From Roseibacillus sp. (GTDB taxonomy: Bacteria; Verrucomicrobiota; Verrucomicrobiae; Verrucomicrobiales; Akkermansiaceae), in assembly GCA_002723015.1 (NCBI GenBank), contig PBNG01000082.1, positions 1 to 11,968 of the forward strand: DNA of 11,968 nt, in the 5' to 3' direction. Numbering within the stretch: the stretch's first letter is position 1; the number at the start of each line of letters is the position of its first letter. Below the pieces are notes generated by a model that was not told the DNA's origin, did not search any database, and saw nothing but the letters and a program-made list of their open reading frames with translations. This document shows, in pieces, positions 1-7,680 of this stretch. The position numbers and the translations under genes are program-made.

Positions 1-2
1 CT

Positions 3-821
3 GATTTTTCGGTTCAGGTGAACCGTGGCTCAGGGAATGCGGGAATTCACGCTATCCAGATTGTGGGGACGGTGATTCCCGAGGTGAAGCTTATTGATGT
101 AATCCACGACGCAGTAGCAGATACCACGGAACTGGTTTGGGAGTCTGTCCCGGGTCAGGTTTTTGAGATTGCCAAGAGTCTGGACCTCAGGGGGGACCCG
201 GCGATGTGGCCCCGCATACTTACGGGTATCCAGGCTGGTCCAGGTGAGACTACCTCCCTGGTGGTAGATGTTGCGGCTGCAGAAGCCGAGGCCTTTTATA
301 AGGTGTTCCAGATTCCTGCACCGCCTCTTTTTGAAGATGATTTTGAGACCGACACGGGATGGGTGGCGATTGTGAATGATGCCCTCGGTAATACCAACTG
401 GGAGCGAGGAAGTCCAAATGGGACGACTGGTCCCTTGACTGGTGCGGATGGCTCTGCGAACGCGTGGTCCACAAATCTTGGAGACTTCGGGGTGGATTCG
501 GATATCTCCCTAAGATCTCCGGCCGTCGATTTGACGAGTGTGGCAGCAGCGGAACTGACTTTCGAGGCCTTCCGTGATGGCGATGGATTTGGTGAGTTTG
601 CATCCGTGCGCTTCCTGCGAGCCTCCGACCTGCTGCTGCTTGGCGAGGAGGTCGCCATTGATATGACCTTCTTTGATGCGGGCTGGGTTTCCCAGACCGT
701 TCCGGTGGTCGTGGAGGCCATCGGCGAAAGTGTAGTGATTGAGTTTAACTTCATAAGCGACAGCAGTCCGGATGCCTTCAGCGGACTCTCCATCGATAAC
801 GTGCGAATGGCGTCGCCTTGA
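3..821 (+). CDS. Secreted beta-rich protein, C-terminal part (5'-truncated by window)
   Basis: The reading frame is open to the left edge (first complete codon at 3), so the gene starts outside the window. An internal GTG at 18 is not a credible start. About 272 residues are visible. The first 30 or so, containing NAGIHAIQIVG, look like the closing strands of a beta-sandwich domain. A linker with LVWESVPGQVFEI and EAFYKVF follows, typical of repeats in large secreted Verrucomicrobiota proteins. The last ~160 residues (from FEDDFETDTGW to IDNVRM) resemble a MAM-like or 'choice-of-anchor' jelly-roll. Supporting signs are an NTNWERGSPNG segment, a SANAWSTNLG segment, a 'LRSPAVDL' strand and a closing SGLSIDNVRM strand. 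These folds usually bind glycans or surfaces. No membrane anchor or PEP-CTERM sorting tail is seen at the end, where the protein stops at MASP. The catalytic or targeting part, if any, lies upstream, so function cannot be assigned. Confidence 0.75.
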   Translation, partial: DFSVQVNRGSGNAGIHAIQIVGTVIPEVKLIDVIHDAVADTTELVWESVPGQVFEIAKSLDLRGDPAMWPRILTGIQAGPGETTSLVVDVAAAEAEAFYKVFQIPAPPLFEDDFETDTGWVAIVNDALGNTNWERGSPNGTTGPLTGADGSANAWSTNLGDFGVDSDISLRSPAVDLTSVAAAELTFEAFRDGDGFGEFASVRFLRASDLLLLGEEVAIDMTFFDAGWVSQTVPVVVEAIGESVVIEFNFISDSSPDAFSGLSIDNVRMASP

Positions 822-856
822 GTTACCGGGCTGGGTGGAGTGAATAGAGGAATGAA

Positions 857-876
857 ACGCCCAAGCCGATTGGCGT
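857..876 (+). terminator. Possible rho-independent terminator after the secreted-protein gene
   Basis: ACGCC-C-AA and TTGGCGT can pair as a 7-bp stem with one bulged C and a 5-nt loop. A pyrimidine tract, CTCTTTCT, follows. It lies 35 bases past the stop codon at 821. The U-tract is imperfect, so this is a plausible but weak terminator. Confidence 0.35.
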
Positions 877-900
877 CTCTTTCTGCCGTGTCATCCCCGC

Positions 901-919
901 AGGAGTGACACTCACTCCT
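901..919. repeat. Perfect 8-bp inverted repeat upstream of the DUF1549 gene
   Basis: AGGAGTGA and TCACTCCT flank a 3-nt spacer (CAC). The repeat lies 38 bases before the start at 958 and has no following T-run. It could be an operator for a dimeric regulator, an mRNA 5' hairpin, or a second terminator element for the upstream gene. The sequence does not decide between these. Confidence 0.4.
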
Positions 920-957
920 TGGAGCGATAAAGTGAGGGCTGGCGGGAGCGCGAATTT

Positions 958-3648
958 ATGGTACTTATATGTCTGCCGATGATTCGACTGAGAACGCCGT
1001 CACTGCTGTTTCTCGGGTTCTTTCTGAGCCCGATGAGCTCTGGCAGTCCGGCAGTTGAAGAGTGGTGGTCTCGAAAGCCGCTGGTGAATCCTCAGATTCC
1101 GGAACAGAAGGACTGGGGTCGCAACGAAGTCGATCGATTCGTTCTGAGAAGATTGAAGGCCAGCGGCCTGCAACCTGCGCGAGAAGCTAAGCCACTGGCA
1201 CTCATTCGTCGATTGACCTATGACCTTACTGGCCTGCCACCGAACCCGGAGGACACAAAGGATTTTCTGGATGCTTACGAGAGGGATCCGGAGAAGACCT
1301 ATGAGGCTCTTGTCGATCGGCTTCTGGCCTCTCCTCGCTACGGGGAGCGGTTTGCCCGCCATTGGCTGGATGTAGCCAAATACGCGGACACCTGTGGCTA
1401 CGACAAGGACAAGTTACGACCAAATGCATGGCCGTACCGGGATTACGTCATTCGCTCGTTTAATGAGGATAAGCCTTATGCCCGTTTCATACAGGAGCAG
1501 GTTGCGGGAGATAGACTGTATCCGGATACGCCGGATGGTATTCTCGGTCTTGGTTTTCTGGCCGCCGGCCCCTGGGACTTCATTGGACATGCCGAGGTGC
1601 CTGAAGCAAAGATAGATGGCAAGGTGGCGCGAAATCTGGATCGAGATGATATGGTCACCAATGTCTTCAATACCTTCTGTGCGGTAACCATCCAGTGTGC
1701 CCGCTGTCATGCCCACAAGGGTGACCCCTACACTCAGGAACACTACTACAGCCTCCAGTCGGTCTTTGCAGCAGTGGATAAGGCTGAGCGTAATTTTGGC
1801 AGTGATCCCCAGACGGAAAAACGCCGTTCTCAGCTGTCGGGGGAGCTCATTGCCCTTCGTGCCGAAAAAAACGGAATTGAGAGCGCCGTCAGGAAAGAAG
1901 GTGGAGATGAGTTGACTGGACTCGAATCCGCCGTTGAGGAATTGAAGAAGAAGTCAAACCCGTCCAGCAAACGTCCCGAGTTTGGTTACCACAGTAAAGT
2001 GGAGTCATCCCCGGACCAGGCGAAGTGGGTGCAGATCGATCTTGGTGAAAGAGTGGACATCAAGAATATCGTGCTGCACGCCTGTCATGATAGTTTCAAC
2101 AATATTGGTGCAGGCTTCGGATTCCCTGTGCGCTTCCAGATTATTGCCTCCAATCGGAAGGACTTCTCTCGCTCGCAGGTTCTGGTCGACGAGTCTGCCA
2201 GGGACTTTCCCAATCCCGGTCTCATGCCGCTCGGCTACAAGACGGAATCCTCTGCGCGGTTCCTGCGCATTCATGCCACAAAGTTGGCGCAACGGGCTGC
2301 CCAAGACTATAATTTTGCTCTTGCCGAGGTTGAGGTGCTGGACAAATCAGGTAGTAATCGTGCTCTCAGTGCCAAAGTGTCCGCCTTGGATTCTGTTGAG
2401 GCTCCGATACGTTGGCGGAAATCCAACCTGACCGATGGAATCTGGGCGAGGGCAGGGGACAGGCAGTCCGTGGCCAGCCTAGCCCGGGTCGAAAAGAGGA
2501 AAGAAGACCTCCTGGCCAGACTCTACACGGCGGAGCGAAGAAAGCGCCTTGAGAGGCTTGAGGGGGAAATCAGGGAAAAGGACGATCTCATAAAGGGGCT
2601 GCCCAAAGGCAATATGGTGTATGCGGCTTCCACTCATTTCAAGGGACAGGGGCAGTTCAAGCCAACCAACGGTAAGCCGCGCGTTATCCGGTTTCTCCAT
2701 CGGGGTGAGGTGACTCAGCCTCGCGACGAGGTGAGCCCCGGCACCCTGCCTATATTCAAGGCAGAGCCATGGCAATTCAACCTGCCGGCAGATCATGATG
2801 AATCCGACCGCCGGGCCGCTCTCGCGAAGTGGCTGGTGAGGAGAGATCACCCGTTGACCTGGAGGGTCATCGTCAACCGAGCATGGCAATGGCATTTTGG
2901 TGAGGGGTTGGTCGCCTCCCCCAATGATTTCGGTGAACTAGGGCAGACCCCGAGCCATCCTGAACTTCTTGACTGGCTGGCCTTGTATTTCCGGGATCAG
3001 GGAGGATCGTTCAAAAGACTGCACAAGCTGCTGGTGATGAGCGCGACCTACCGGCAGTCGTCAGCAGGGAACGAAACGTTTGCCCGGGAGGATTCGGGGA
3101 ACCGTCTTCTTTGGCGGATGAATCGCAGAAAGCTCTCCGCAGAGGAAATACGGGATGCCGTTCTATCCGTGAGTGGAAAGCTCAATCTTGAGATGGGTGG
3201 ACCAGGCTATTATCTTTTTGCTCTGGAAAAGACTGCTCACTCCCCCCACTACGAATACCATAAATTCAATCCGGAAGACTCCAGAAGCCATCGCCGCTCG
3301 ATCTATCGCTTTATTGTGCGCTCGCAACCTAATCCCTTCATGACGACCTTGGATTGCGCCGACTCCTCCCAGAGTACGCCGAAACGCAATGAGACGCTCA
3401 CCGCCTTGCAGGCTCTCAGTCTTCTAAACAATAAATTCAGTGTTGCGATGGCTCGGCACTTCGCGGCTCGGCTTGAGAGGGAAAAAGAGGATCTGGCCGG
3501 ACAGGTTGCCCGCGGGCATCTTCTGGTGACTGGGAGGGCACCGGTAAAGGAAGAAGCCGCTTTGCTGCTAGATTATGCCCGCAAATATGGCTTGCAGAAC
3601 CTCTGCCGTGCCTTGTTCAACCTTTCAGAGTTCAGTTACCTTGATTGA
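958..3648 (+). CDS. DUF1549/DUF1553 (PSCyt1-PSD1-type) protein with discoidin-like insert
   Basis: This is a secreted protein of 896 residues. A hydrophobic N-terminal signal (residues ~9-31) precedes a DUF1549 domain (~55-275). That domain carries NEVDRFVLRRL, LIRRLTYDLTGLPP, RYGERFARHWLDVAKYADT and a CARCHAHK segment. C247, C250 and H251 form a CxxCH motif that could hold a c-type heme. Charged helical stretches (~283-333 and ~505-545) look like coiled coils. Between them, ~345-462 resembles an F5/8-type C (discoidin) domain (KWVQIDLGERVDIKNIVLH, ARFLRIHA). DUF1553 (~615-885) shows HPLTWRVIVNRAWQWHFGEGLV and SHPELLDWLA. No separate N-terminal cytochrome domain precedes DUF1549, unlike many larger homologues. 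The ATG at 958 has a GGGAG ribosome site (944-948). A second ATG at 979 would also leave a signal peptide. The family is common in Planctomycetota and Verrucomicrobiota, often beside polysaccharide-degradation genes, but its biochemical role is unproven. It is followed after 1 base by a DUF1501 gene. Confidence 0.9.
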   Translation: MVLICLPMIRLRTPSLLFLGFFLSPMSSGSPAVEEWWSRKPLVNPQIPEQKDWGRNEVDRFVLRRLKASGLQPAREAKPLALIRRLTYDLTGLPPNPEDTKDFLDAYERDPEKTYEALVDRLLASPRYGERFARHWLDVAKYADTCGYDKDKLRPNAWPYRDYVIRSFNEDKPYARFIQEQVAGDRLYPDTPDGILGLGFLAAGPWDFIGHAEVPEAKIDGKVARNLDRDDMVTNVFNTFCAVTIQCARCHAHKGDPYTQEHYYSLQSVFAAVDKAERNFGSDPQTEKRRSQLSGELIALRAEKNGIESAVRKEGGDELTGLESAVEELKKKSNPSSKRPEFGYHSKVESSPDQAKWVQIDLGERVDIKNIVLHACHDSFNNIGAGFGFPVRFQIIASNRKDFSRSQVLVDESARDFPNPGLMPLGYKTESSARFLRIHATKLAQRAAQDYNFALAEVEVLDKSGSNRALSAKVSALDSVEAPIRWRKSNLTDGIWARAGDRQSVASLARVEKRKEDLLARLYTAERRKRLERLEGEIREKDDLIKGLPKGNMVYAASTHFKGQGQFKPTNGKPRVIRFLHRGEVTQPRDEVSPGTLPIFKAEPWQFNLPADHDESDRRAALAKWLVRRDHPLTWRVIVNRAWQWHFGEGLVASPNDFGELGQTPSHPELLDWLALYFRDQGGSFKRLHKLLVMSATYRQSSAGNETFAREDSGNRLLWRMNRRKLSAEEIRDAVLSVSGKLNLEMGGPGYYLFALEKTAHSPHYEYHKFNPEDSRSHRRSIYRFIVRSQPNPFMTTLDCADSSQSTPKRNETLTALQALSLLNNKFSVAMARHFAARLEREKEDLAGQVARGHLLVTGRAPVKEEAALLLDYARKYGLQNLCRALFNLSEFSYLD

Positions 3649-3649
3649 C

Positions 3650-5092
3650 ATGAATTCTTCGGAATCCCGCAGAGACTTTCTCAAGCAGTCCAGCTTTGGA
3701 GGGTTGGCTCTCGCCTCAATGCTGGCGAGGGAACCTCTGTCTGCTGCAACCGGGCCGGTCCTGCACCATCCCCCCAAGGCAAAGAGGGTCATTCAGCTAT
3801 TCATGGCCGGGGCCGCGAGCCATCTCGATATGTTTGATTTCAAGCCTGAGCTGGTCAAAAGGCATGGTCAGAAATCGGATTTTGGAGAGCGCGTTGAGGC
3901 CTTTCAGAACGGGCTGGGTCCATGGATGAAGTCACCCTTTGACTTCAAGTCTTACGGGGGGTGTGGGAAACTGATGAGTGATATCGTGGCTCCGCTTGGA
4001 ACAGTGGTCGACGACATGGCGTTTGTTCACAACCTGGAGGGTAAAACGGGGGTCCACAGTCAGGCTACCTACCTGCAGGCCACTGGATTTCAGTTGCCCG
4101 GTTTCCCCGGGGCTGGATCATGGGTGAGTTATGGACTGGGTTCGGAAAGTGAAAACCTTCCTACCTTTGTGGTTTTACCCGATCACCGGGGCTTTGCCTC
4201 AAATGGACCCAAGAACTGGGGCTCAGCATTTCTTCCTACGCACACGCAGGGGACAACCATCTTTCCACAACGGGAGAATCCTATCGAGGACCTTCACCCT
4301 CACGCCGATTATGTCTCCGAATCCAGCCACAGGGAAGGGATTGATCTCGTCAACGAGTTGAACAGGCGCCATAGGAGAAGCCGCCCCGGAGATCCGCGTC
4401 TTGATGCGCGCATCCGCAGCTACGAATTGGCAGCCCGCTTGCAGCTCTCGGCAACGAGAGCTCTGGATATTACCGGCGAACCACAGCACATCCTTAAGAT
4501 GTACGGGCTGGATAAGATGAAGACGAAATACCCAAAGAATATTAACCCCGAGGAAGAGACCGAGTATTTCGGTCGGAAGTGCCTGATCGCCCGCAGGCTG
4601 ATTGAAAGAGGGGTCCGCTTTGTCCAGATCTGGAGTGGTAATGATAATAGCTTTCCACGTCGTAACTGGGATAGCCATGAGGACATGACCCGTGATCATC
4701 CGTCGCTTTCCCTCGGCATGGCCCGCGGTACGGCAGGCCTGATCCAGGATCTCAAGCAGCGCGGCCTGCTGGAGGATACCATTATTCACTGGACGACTGA
4801 GTTTGGGCGCATGCCGAGCACCCAAGGGCAAAAAGGTCGCGACCACAATCCTTTCGTGTTCACTAACTGGTTTGCCGGTGGAGGGGTCAAGGGTGGGGTG
4901 ACCCACGGAGAAAGTGACCAGTGGGGATACAAGCCGCTGGACCGGAAAAACCCTACCCAAGTTTACGATGTCTACGCGACCATGCTACACCTTCTGGGAA
5001 TCAACCACAAGAACCTGACCGTGCGGCATAACAGTATTGATCGCAGATTGACGGATGTTCATGGGCATGTCCTCAAGGAGATTCTGGCTTGA
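3650..5092 (+). CDS. DUF1501 family protein, Tat-exported
   Basis: The 480-residue product starts at ATG 3650, one base after the TGA of the preceding gene, so the two are almost certainly co-transcribed and translationally coupled. The frame is open further upstream (to 3575), but that part overlaps the previous gene. Only the 3650 start puts the Tat signal SRRDFLKQSSFGG at residues 6-18, followed by a short hydrophobic stretch and an Ala-rich cleavage region near 32-34. The body matches DUF1501, a relative of the sulfatase/alkaline phosphatase fold. Visible motifs are VIQLFMAGAASHLDMFDFKP, MAFVHNLEGKTGVHS, GVRFVQIWSGNDNS, WDSHEDM and TTEFGRMPSTQG followed by RDHNPF. The His/Asp-rich segments would be the metal-site candidates. 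Family members nearly always pair with DUF1549/DUF1553 genes. Tat export suggests a protein folded, perhaps with a metal, before export. The substrate is unknown. Confidence 0.92.
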   Translation: MNSSESRRDFLKQSSFGGLALASMLAREPLSAATGPVLHHPPKAKRVIQLFMAGAASHLDMFDFKPELVKRHGQKSDFGERVEAFQNGLGPWMKSPFDFKSYGGCGKLMSDIVAPLGTVVDDMAFVHNLEGKTGVHSQATYLQATGFQLPGFPGAGSWVSYGLGSESENLPTFVVLPDHRGFASNGPKNWGSAFLPTHTQGTTIFPQRENPIEDLHPHADYVSESSHREGIDLVNELNRRHRRSRPGDPRLDARIRSYELAARLQLSATRALDITGEPQHILKMYGLDKMKTKYPKNINPEEETEYFGRKCLIARRLIERGVRFVQIWSGNDNSFPRRNWDSHEDMTRDHPSLSLGMARGTAGLIQDLKQRGLLEDTIIHWTTEFGRMPSTQGQKGRDHNPFVFTNWFAGGGVKGGVTHGESDQWGYKPLDRKNPTQVYDVYATMLHLLGINHKNLTVRHNSIDRRLTDVHGHVLKEILA

Positions 5093-5185
5093 GAATCTCA
5101 GGCTGTTAAATCAGGCGGTCTGCTGCTGCTTCAGTGGCGTGCCTTTCCCAGCAACCTTTGGAAAGATTGTGCGGGGCCGCGTGCC

Positions 5186-6349
5186 CTAGGGCTTTTCCTT
5201 CAGCCAAGGCTCGATCTGCTGCCGGATTAAGCTCCAATCTGAGAGGAAGAGAAACCGATCTCCCGTTGAAAGGTAATGCGTAGTCAGTCGGATTCCAAGC
5301 GCCTCCATCACGGTCAGCGCATTGTGGATAGATTGCCCGGGAAACGACGTTTCCCCATGTTCGCTGATGATCATGGCTTTTCGGCCGCGCCACGCATCGC
5401 TCAAAGACTTCGATCCAATTTTCAGCTCCTCGGTGACCGGAGCAAGCAGGAGAAGGCGCTCCCATTCCTGCGGCAAAGCTGCAGCCTCCTGCAGGGCTCC
5501 AGTCCCACCTCTGCCAATCCCGGCAAGGATCAGCCTTCCCTCGTCAATATCCGGGTGGGTGATACAGAATTCCCTGGCCTGTGCGATTGCAGCTCTTCCT
5601 CCGGTTCGACTCCATTCGCCCGAACCAAAGGTCGGGGCAACGACTGCTACGCCGGTGGAATCGGCGAGTTGCTTCCAGAGGAACCACGAGCCCTGTAAAT
5701 TTCCAAGGCTACCGTGGAGAATGACGAGCGCTGCTCTCTTTCCTGATCCGTTGGAACCGGATTTCTCAGGAATATAGGTGAAGACAGGTCCGGCGGCGGT
5801 CTCGATCCCAAGCATGTCTCTGTAGGTTGTTCCCAGTAAGGAAGGAAGGGAGGAGAGTTGGGGATCCTGGGATAGATCACTGTAGAGGTCTTTCATGATC
5901 TCACGAAGCTCGGCTGCTCGCGACCAGCTCAAGTCCGAATCAGTAGCGGCCATGAAGTAGGAACGCAGGGAAAACTGATCTACTTCTGCAACAAAGCCCC
6001 ATGGCAGCAAGTGGCTGGGAGACTCGTCATAGCAAACAAGCCGGGCAGGATCGTCTGTCTTACCAGGAGAGTTCTCTGTCTTCTGACCGCAGAGAAAGAG
6101 CGCAGATCCACCAACGACGAGTAGGAGCAAGGCGGCAATTTTCCGGCTGGTTCTCCTCCAGTGCAGGAGATTGAGGGGGAGAGGAAGAAGGCAGATGAGC
6201 GCGACGGCGAAAAGCCTTGAAGTGGGCATTGTGGAGACCGCGAAGAGTCCCGCGGCCGCGAGCCAGAATGGAAGAGAGAGGAGGGTCCAGGTTCCGGAGA
6301 TAACGCAGCCGAGAGTGCTCGTTTCAGCCACCGGCCTCTTCTCCTTCAC
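5186..6349 (-). CDS. Membrane-anchored alpha/beta-hydrolase-fold protein, probable pseudoenzyme
   Basis: The 387-residue protein has three hydrophobic segments at its N-terminus (~15-38, 44-62, 68-87), then a soluble domain. From ~residue 205 the domain follows an alpha/beta-hydrolase pattern. AALVILHGSLGN (206-217) is the strand and oxyanion HG loop, GVAVVAPTFG is the next strand, and GRLILAGIGRGGTGALQ (271-287) is the nucleophile elbow. The elbow reads G-I-G-R-G, with Gly279 (codon GGC) where the catalytic Ser of GxSxG is expected. Near the C-terminus STGDRFLFLSDW places Arg365 where the 'DHF' histidine is usual. No clear acid Asp is seen in IISEHGETSFPG. The fold call is moderately firm and the loss of catalysis is inferred. 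The start is GTG at 6349, two bases after the TAA of the upstream peptidase gene, so the two genes are coupled. No Moco role is apparent. The gene converges with the DUF1501 gene, and no strong terminator is visible in the 93-bp gap. Confidence 0.75.
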   Translation of the reverse strand: MKEKRPVAETSTLGCVISGTWTLLSLPFWLAAAGLFAVSTMPTSRLFAVALICLLPLPLNLLHWRRTSRKIAALLLLVVGGSALFLCGQKTENSPGKTDDPARLVCYDESPSHLLPWGFVAEVDQFSLRSYFMAATDSDLSWSRAAELREIMKDLYSDLSQDPQLSSLPSLLGTTYRDMLGIETAAGPVFTYIPEKSGSNGSGKRAALVILHGSLGNLQGSWFLWKQLADSTGVAVVAPTFGSGEWSRTGGRAAIAQAREFCITHPDIDEGRLILAGIGRGGTGALQEAAALPQEWERLLLLAPVTEELKIGSKSLSDAWRGRKAMIISEHGETSFPGQSIHNALTVMEALGIRLTTHYLSTGDRFLFLSDWSLIRQQIEPWLKEKP

Positions 6350-6351
6350 AC

Positions 6352-7644
6352 TTACTGTGACGGTTTGAGGGTGATGAGGTGCATCGTAGCCGTGTAAGCA
6401 TTGGCCGCGCTCATACGCTTGAATTCATGGCCCGGCCCCCAGGAGTCGGTATAGATGATCTCATCAGTCTTCAAGTTATACCCGATCACCAGCCTCATAT
6501 GACCTCCCCCTTGCTGAGGGATTCCCCGCTCCGGGAATACGCCAACTTGCAGGGCCCAAAGCAACGGCGTTCCCGTATCTATATTGTCCCTGATCTGTTT
6601 TCGGAAGCGATCGAAAGCAGTGCCTTTGGCACGGACCTCGCGGAGTGTCGGACCGTGGCAGCTCGAAAGGAAATATTGGTAAGGGATAATCGCTCCTTCG
6701 CGAAATTCCTTACCCCTCTCGTTCTTCCTTATCAACCGGTTGTAGGCCTTGATCTCGGATTTGATCTTTCGATCTTCGATTTCATAGTGGACCAGAAGCC
6801 TGGTCTTGGTTCTGCCAGCGACCTTCTTCAGGGCCGCAATCATGTTGGCCGGGTTGGTTCCTCCCTGCGCACTGCTTTCGGCGATCTGGGCCATTGCGTG
6901 CTGATCCACCGGCAGACCGTAATATCGGAATACACGCTCCGCACTGGCCACTGCACAATATCCCTTGCGACCCTGGTCAACCATCGGAACGCCCTGCACG
7001 AAGACATCGCCGTTCGCCGCAGTCTTGCGGTTGGCGACAAGATCACGTCGTCTTGCCATGCCCTTGGTAAGACCGGATCTCTGCTCGTAGATTTCCTCAC
7101 CGTATTGAACCGAGACAAGGCTGAGCTTCAGGAACTCGGGGGTGTAACCACGTGAGGCCTTGGATTTACTGGAGGTGAGGACCAGAAAAGCGCCGGGACA
7201 CTTCCATACCCAGCGATCAGCTGAGATCACACTACCTTTCTGGGTCCGATTCATTTTTTCTCCATCCAGAGCGGTCTTCTCGACGAGTAGGCCATGCCAC
7301 TTCTCGGTCAGGGCCTTGAAACGGTCCTGGTCCATCTCTCCATTGTCCCCCCTGTTGTAGATTGAGATGTCAAAGGAGTGCAGGGTATTGTCCCGGCTTC
7401 GCAGGATGGTTTCGCCCACTGGGAGCTCCCAGAGTTTCAGTCCTCTCCGCGTACTCCTTGCGTCCTTACGCTCCTTCGATAGCCAGTGAAAACCGAGGGT
7501 TTTGCGATCACGGAGTACTTCGCCGACCGGCTTGGTCCACATCTTGGCGTCGAGGAAAAGAATCTCGAGATCAGGAACAGGGGCGGAGAGAGCCGAACTC
7601 TGCGATGAGAGGGAGAAGATGAGGAGCAGACAGAACCGGCGCAC
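6352..7644 (-). CDS. Secreted C39-like (papain-fold) cysteine peptidase
   Basis: The product is 430 residues. An N-terminal signal peptide (RRFCLLLIFSLSS, cleavage near SALSA, residue ~21) is followed by an unrecognised domain (~24-200). The C-terminal domain (~213-430) matches peptidase family C39-like folds. VPMVDQGRKGYCAVAS places Gln224 (oxyanion) six residues before Cys230, the papain spacing. GGGHMRLVIGYN gives His382, and IIYTDSWGPGH gives Asp400. All expected catalytic residues are therefore present. The start is a GTG at 7644; an in-frame TAG three codons upstream rules out a longer form. It lies 36 bases after moaE on the same strand and 2 bases before the hydrolase-fold gene, so it is probably the fifth gene of the moeA-led unit. 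There is no transporter domain, so this is not a bacteriocin-exporter C39 protease. It may be an envelope protease or a transglutaminase-like enzyme; the substrate is unknown. Confidence 0.8.
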   Translation of the reverse strand: MRRFCLLLIFSLSSQSSALSAPVPDLEILFLDAKMWTKPVGEVLRDRKTLGFHWLSKERKDARSTRRGLKLWELPVGETILRSRDNTLHSFDISIYNRGDNGEMDQDRFKALTEKWHGLLVEKTALDGEKMNRTQKGSVISADRWVWKCPGAFLVLTSSKSKASRGYTPEFLKLSLVSVQYGEEIYEQRSGLTKGMARRRDLVANRKTAANGDVFVQGVPMVDQGRKGYCAVASAERVFRYYGLPVDQHAMAQIAESSAQGGTNPANMIAALKKVAGRTKTRLLVHYEIEDRKIKSEIKAYNRLIRKNERGKEFREGAIIPYQYFLSSCHGPTLREVRAKGTAFDRFRKQIRDNIDTGTPLLWALQVGVFPERGIPQQGGGHMRLVIGYNLKTDEIIYTDSWGPGHEFKRMSAANAYTATMHLITLKPSQ

Positions 7645-7680
7645 TTTCCCATTCTAGTTAATCGGGTGGAGAGTGCAAGG

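Noticed and set aside
3575..3649. N-terminal extension of the DUF1501 gene overlapping the DUF1549 gene
   Set aside because: The Tat signal begins correctly at ATG 3650. The extension would bury it behind 25 residues read out of frame from the upstream gene.
4223..4960. Long open frame (245 codons) on the minus strand opposite the DUF1501 gene
   Set aside because: It lies wholly inside a well-supported DUF1501 gene, shows no recognisable motif, and has the composition of an antisense shadow.
5171..5200. Palindromes GCGGGGCCGC and GCCCTAGGGC with a following TTTT between the convergent genes, considered as a terminator
   Set aside because: The stems are about 4 bp with 2-nt loops and overlap the end of the hydrolase-fold gene, so they are too weak to call a terminator.
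6379..7155. Long open frame (258 codons) on the plus strand opposite the C39-like peptidase gene
   Set aside because: The opposite strand encodes a signal peptide and complete catalytic motifs. This frame has none and is a shadow.
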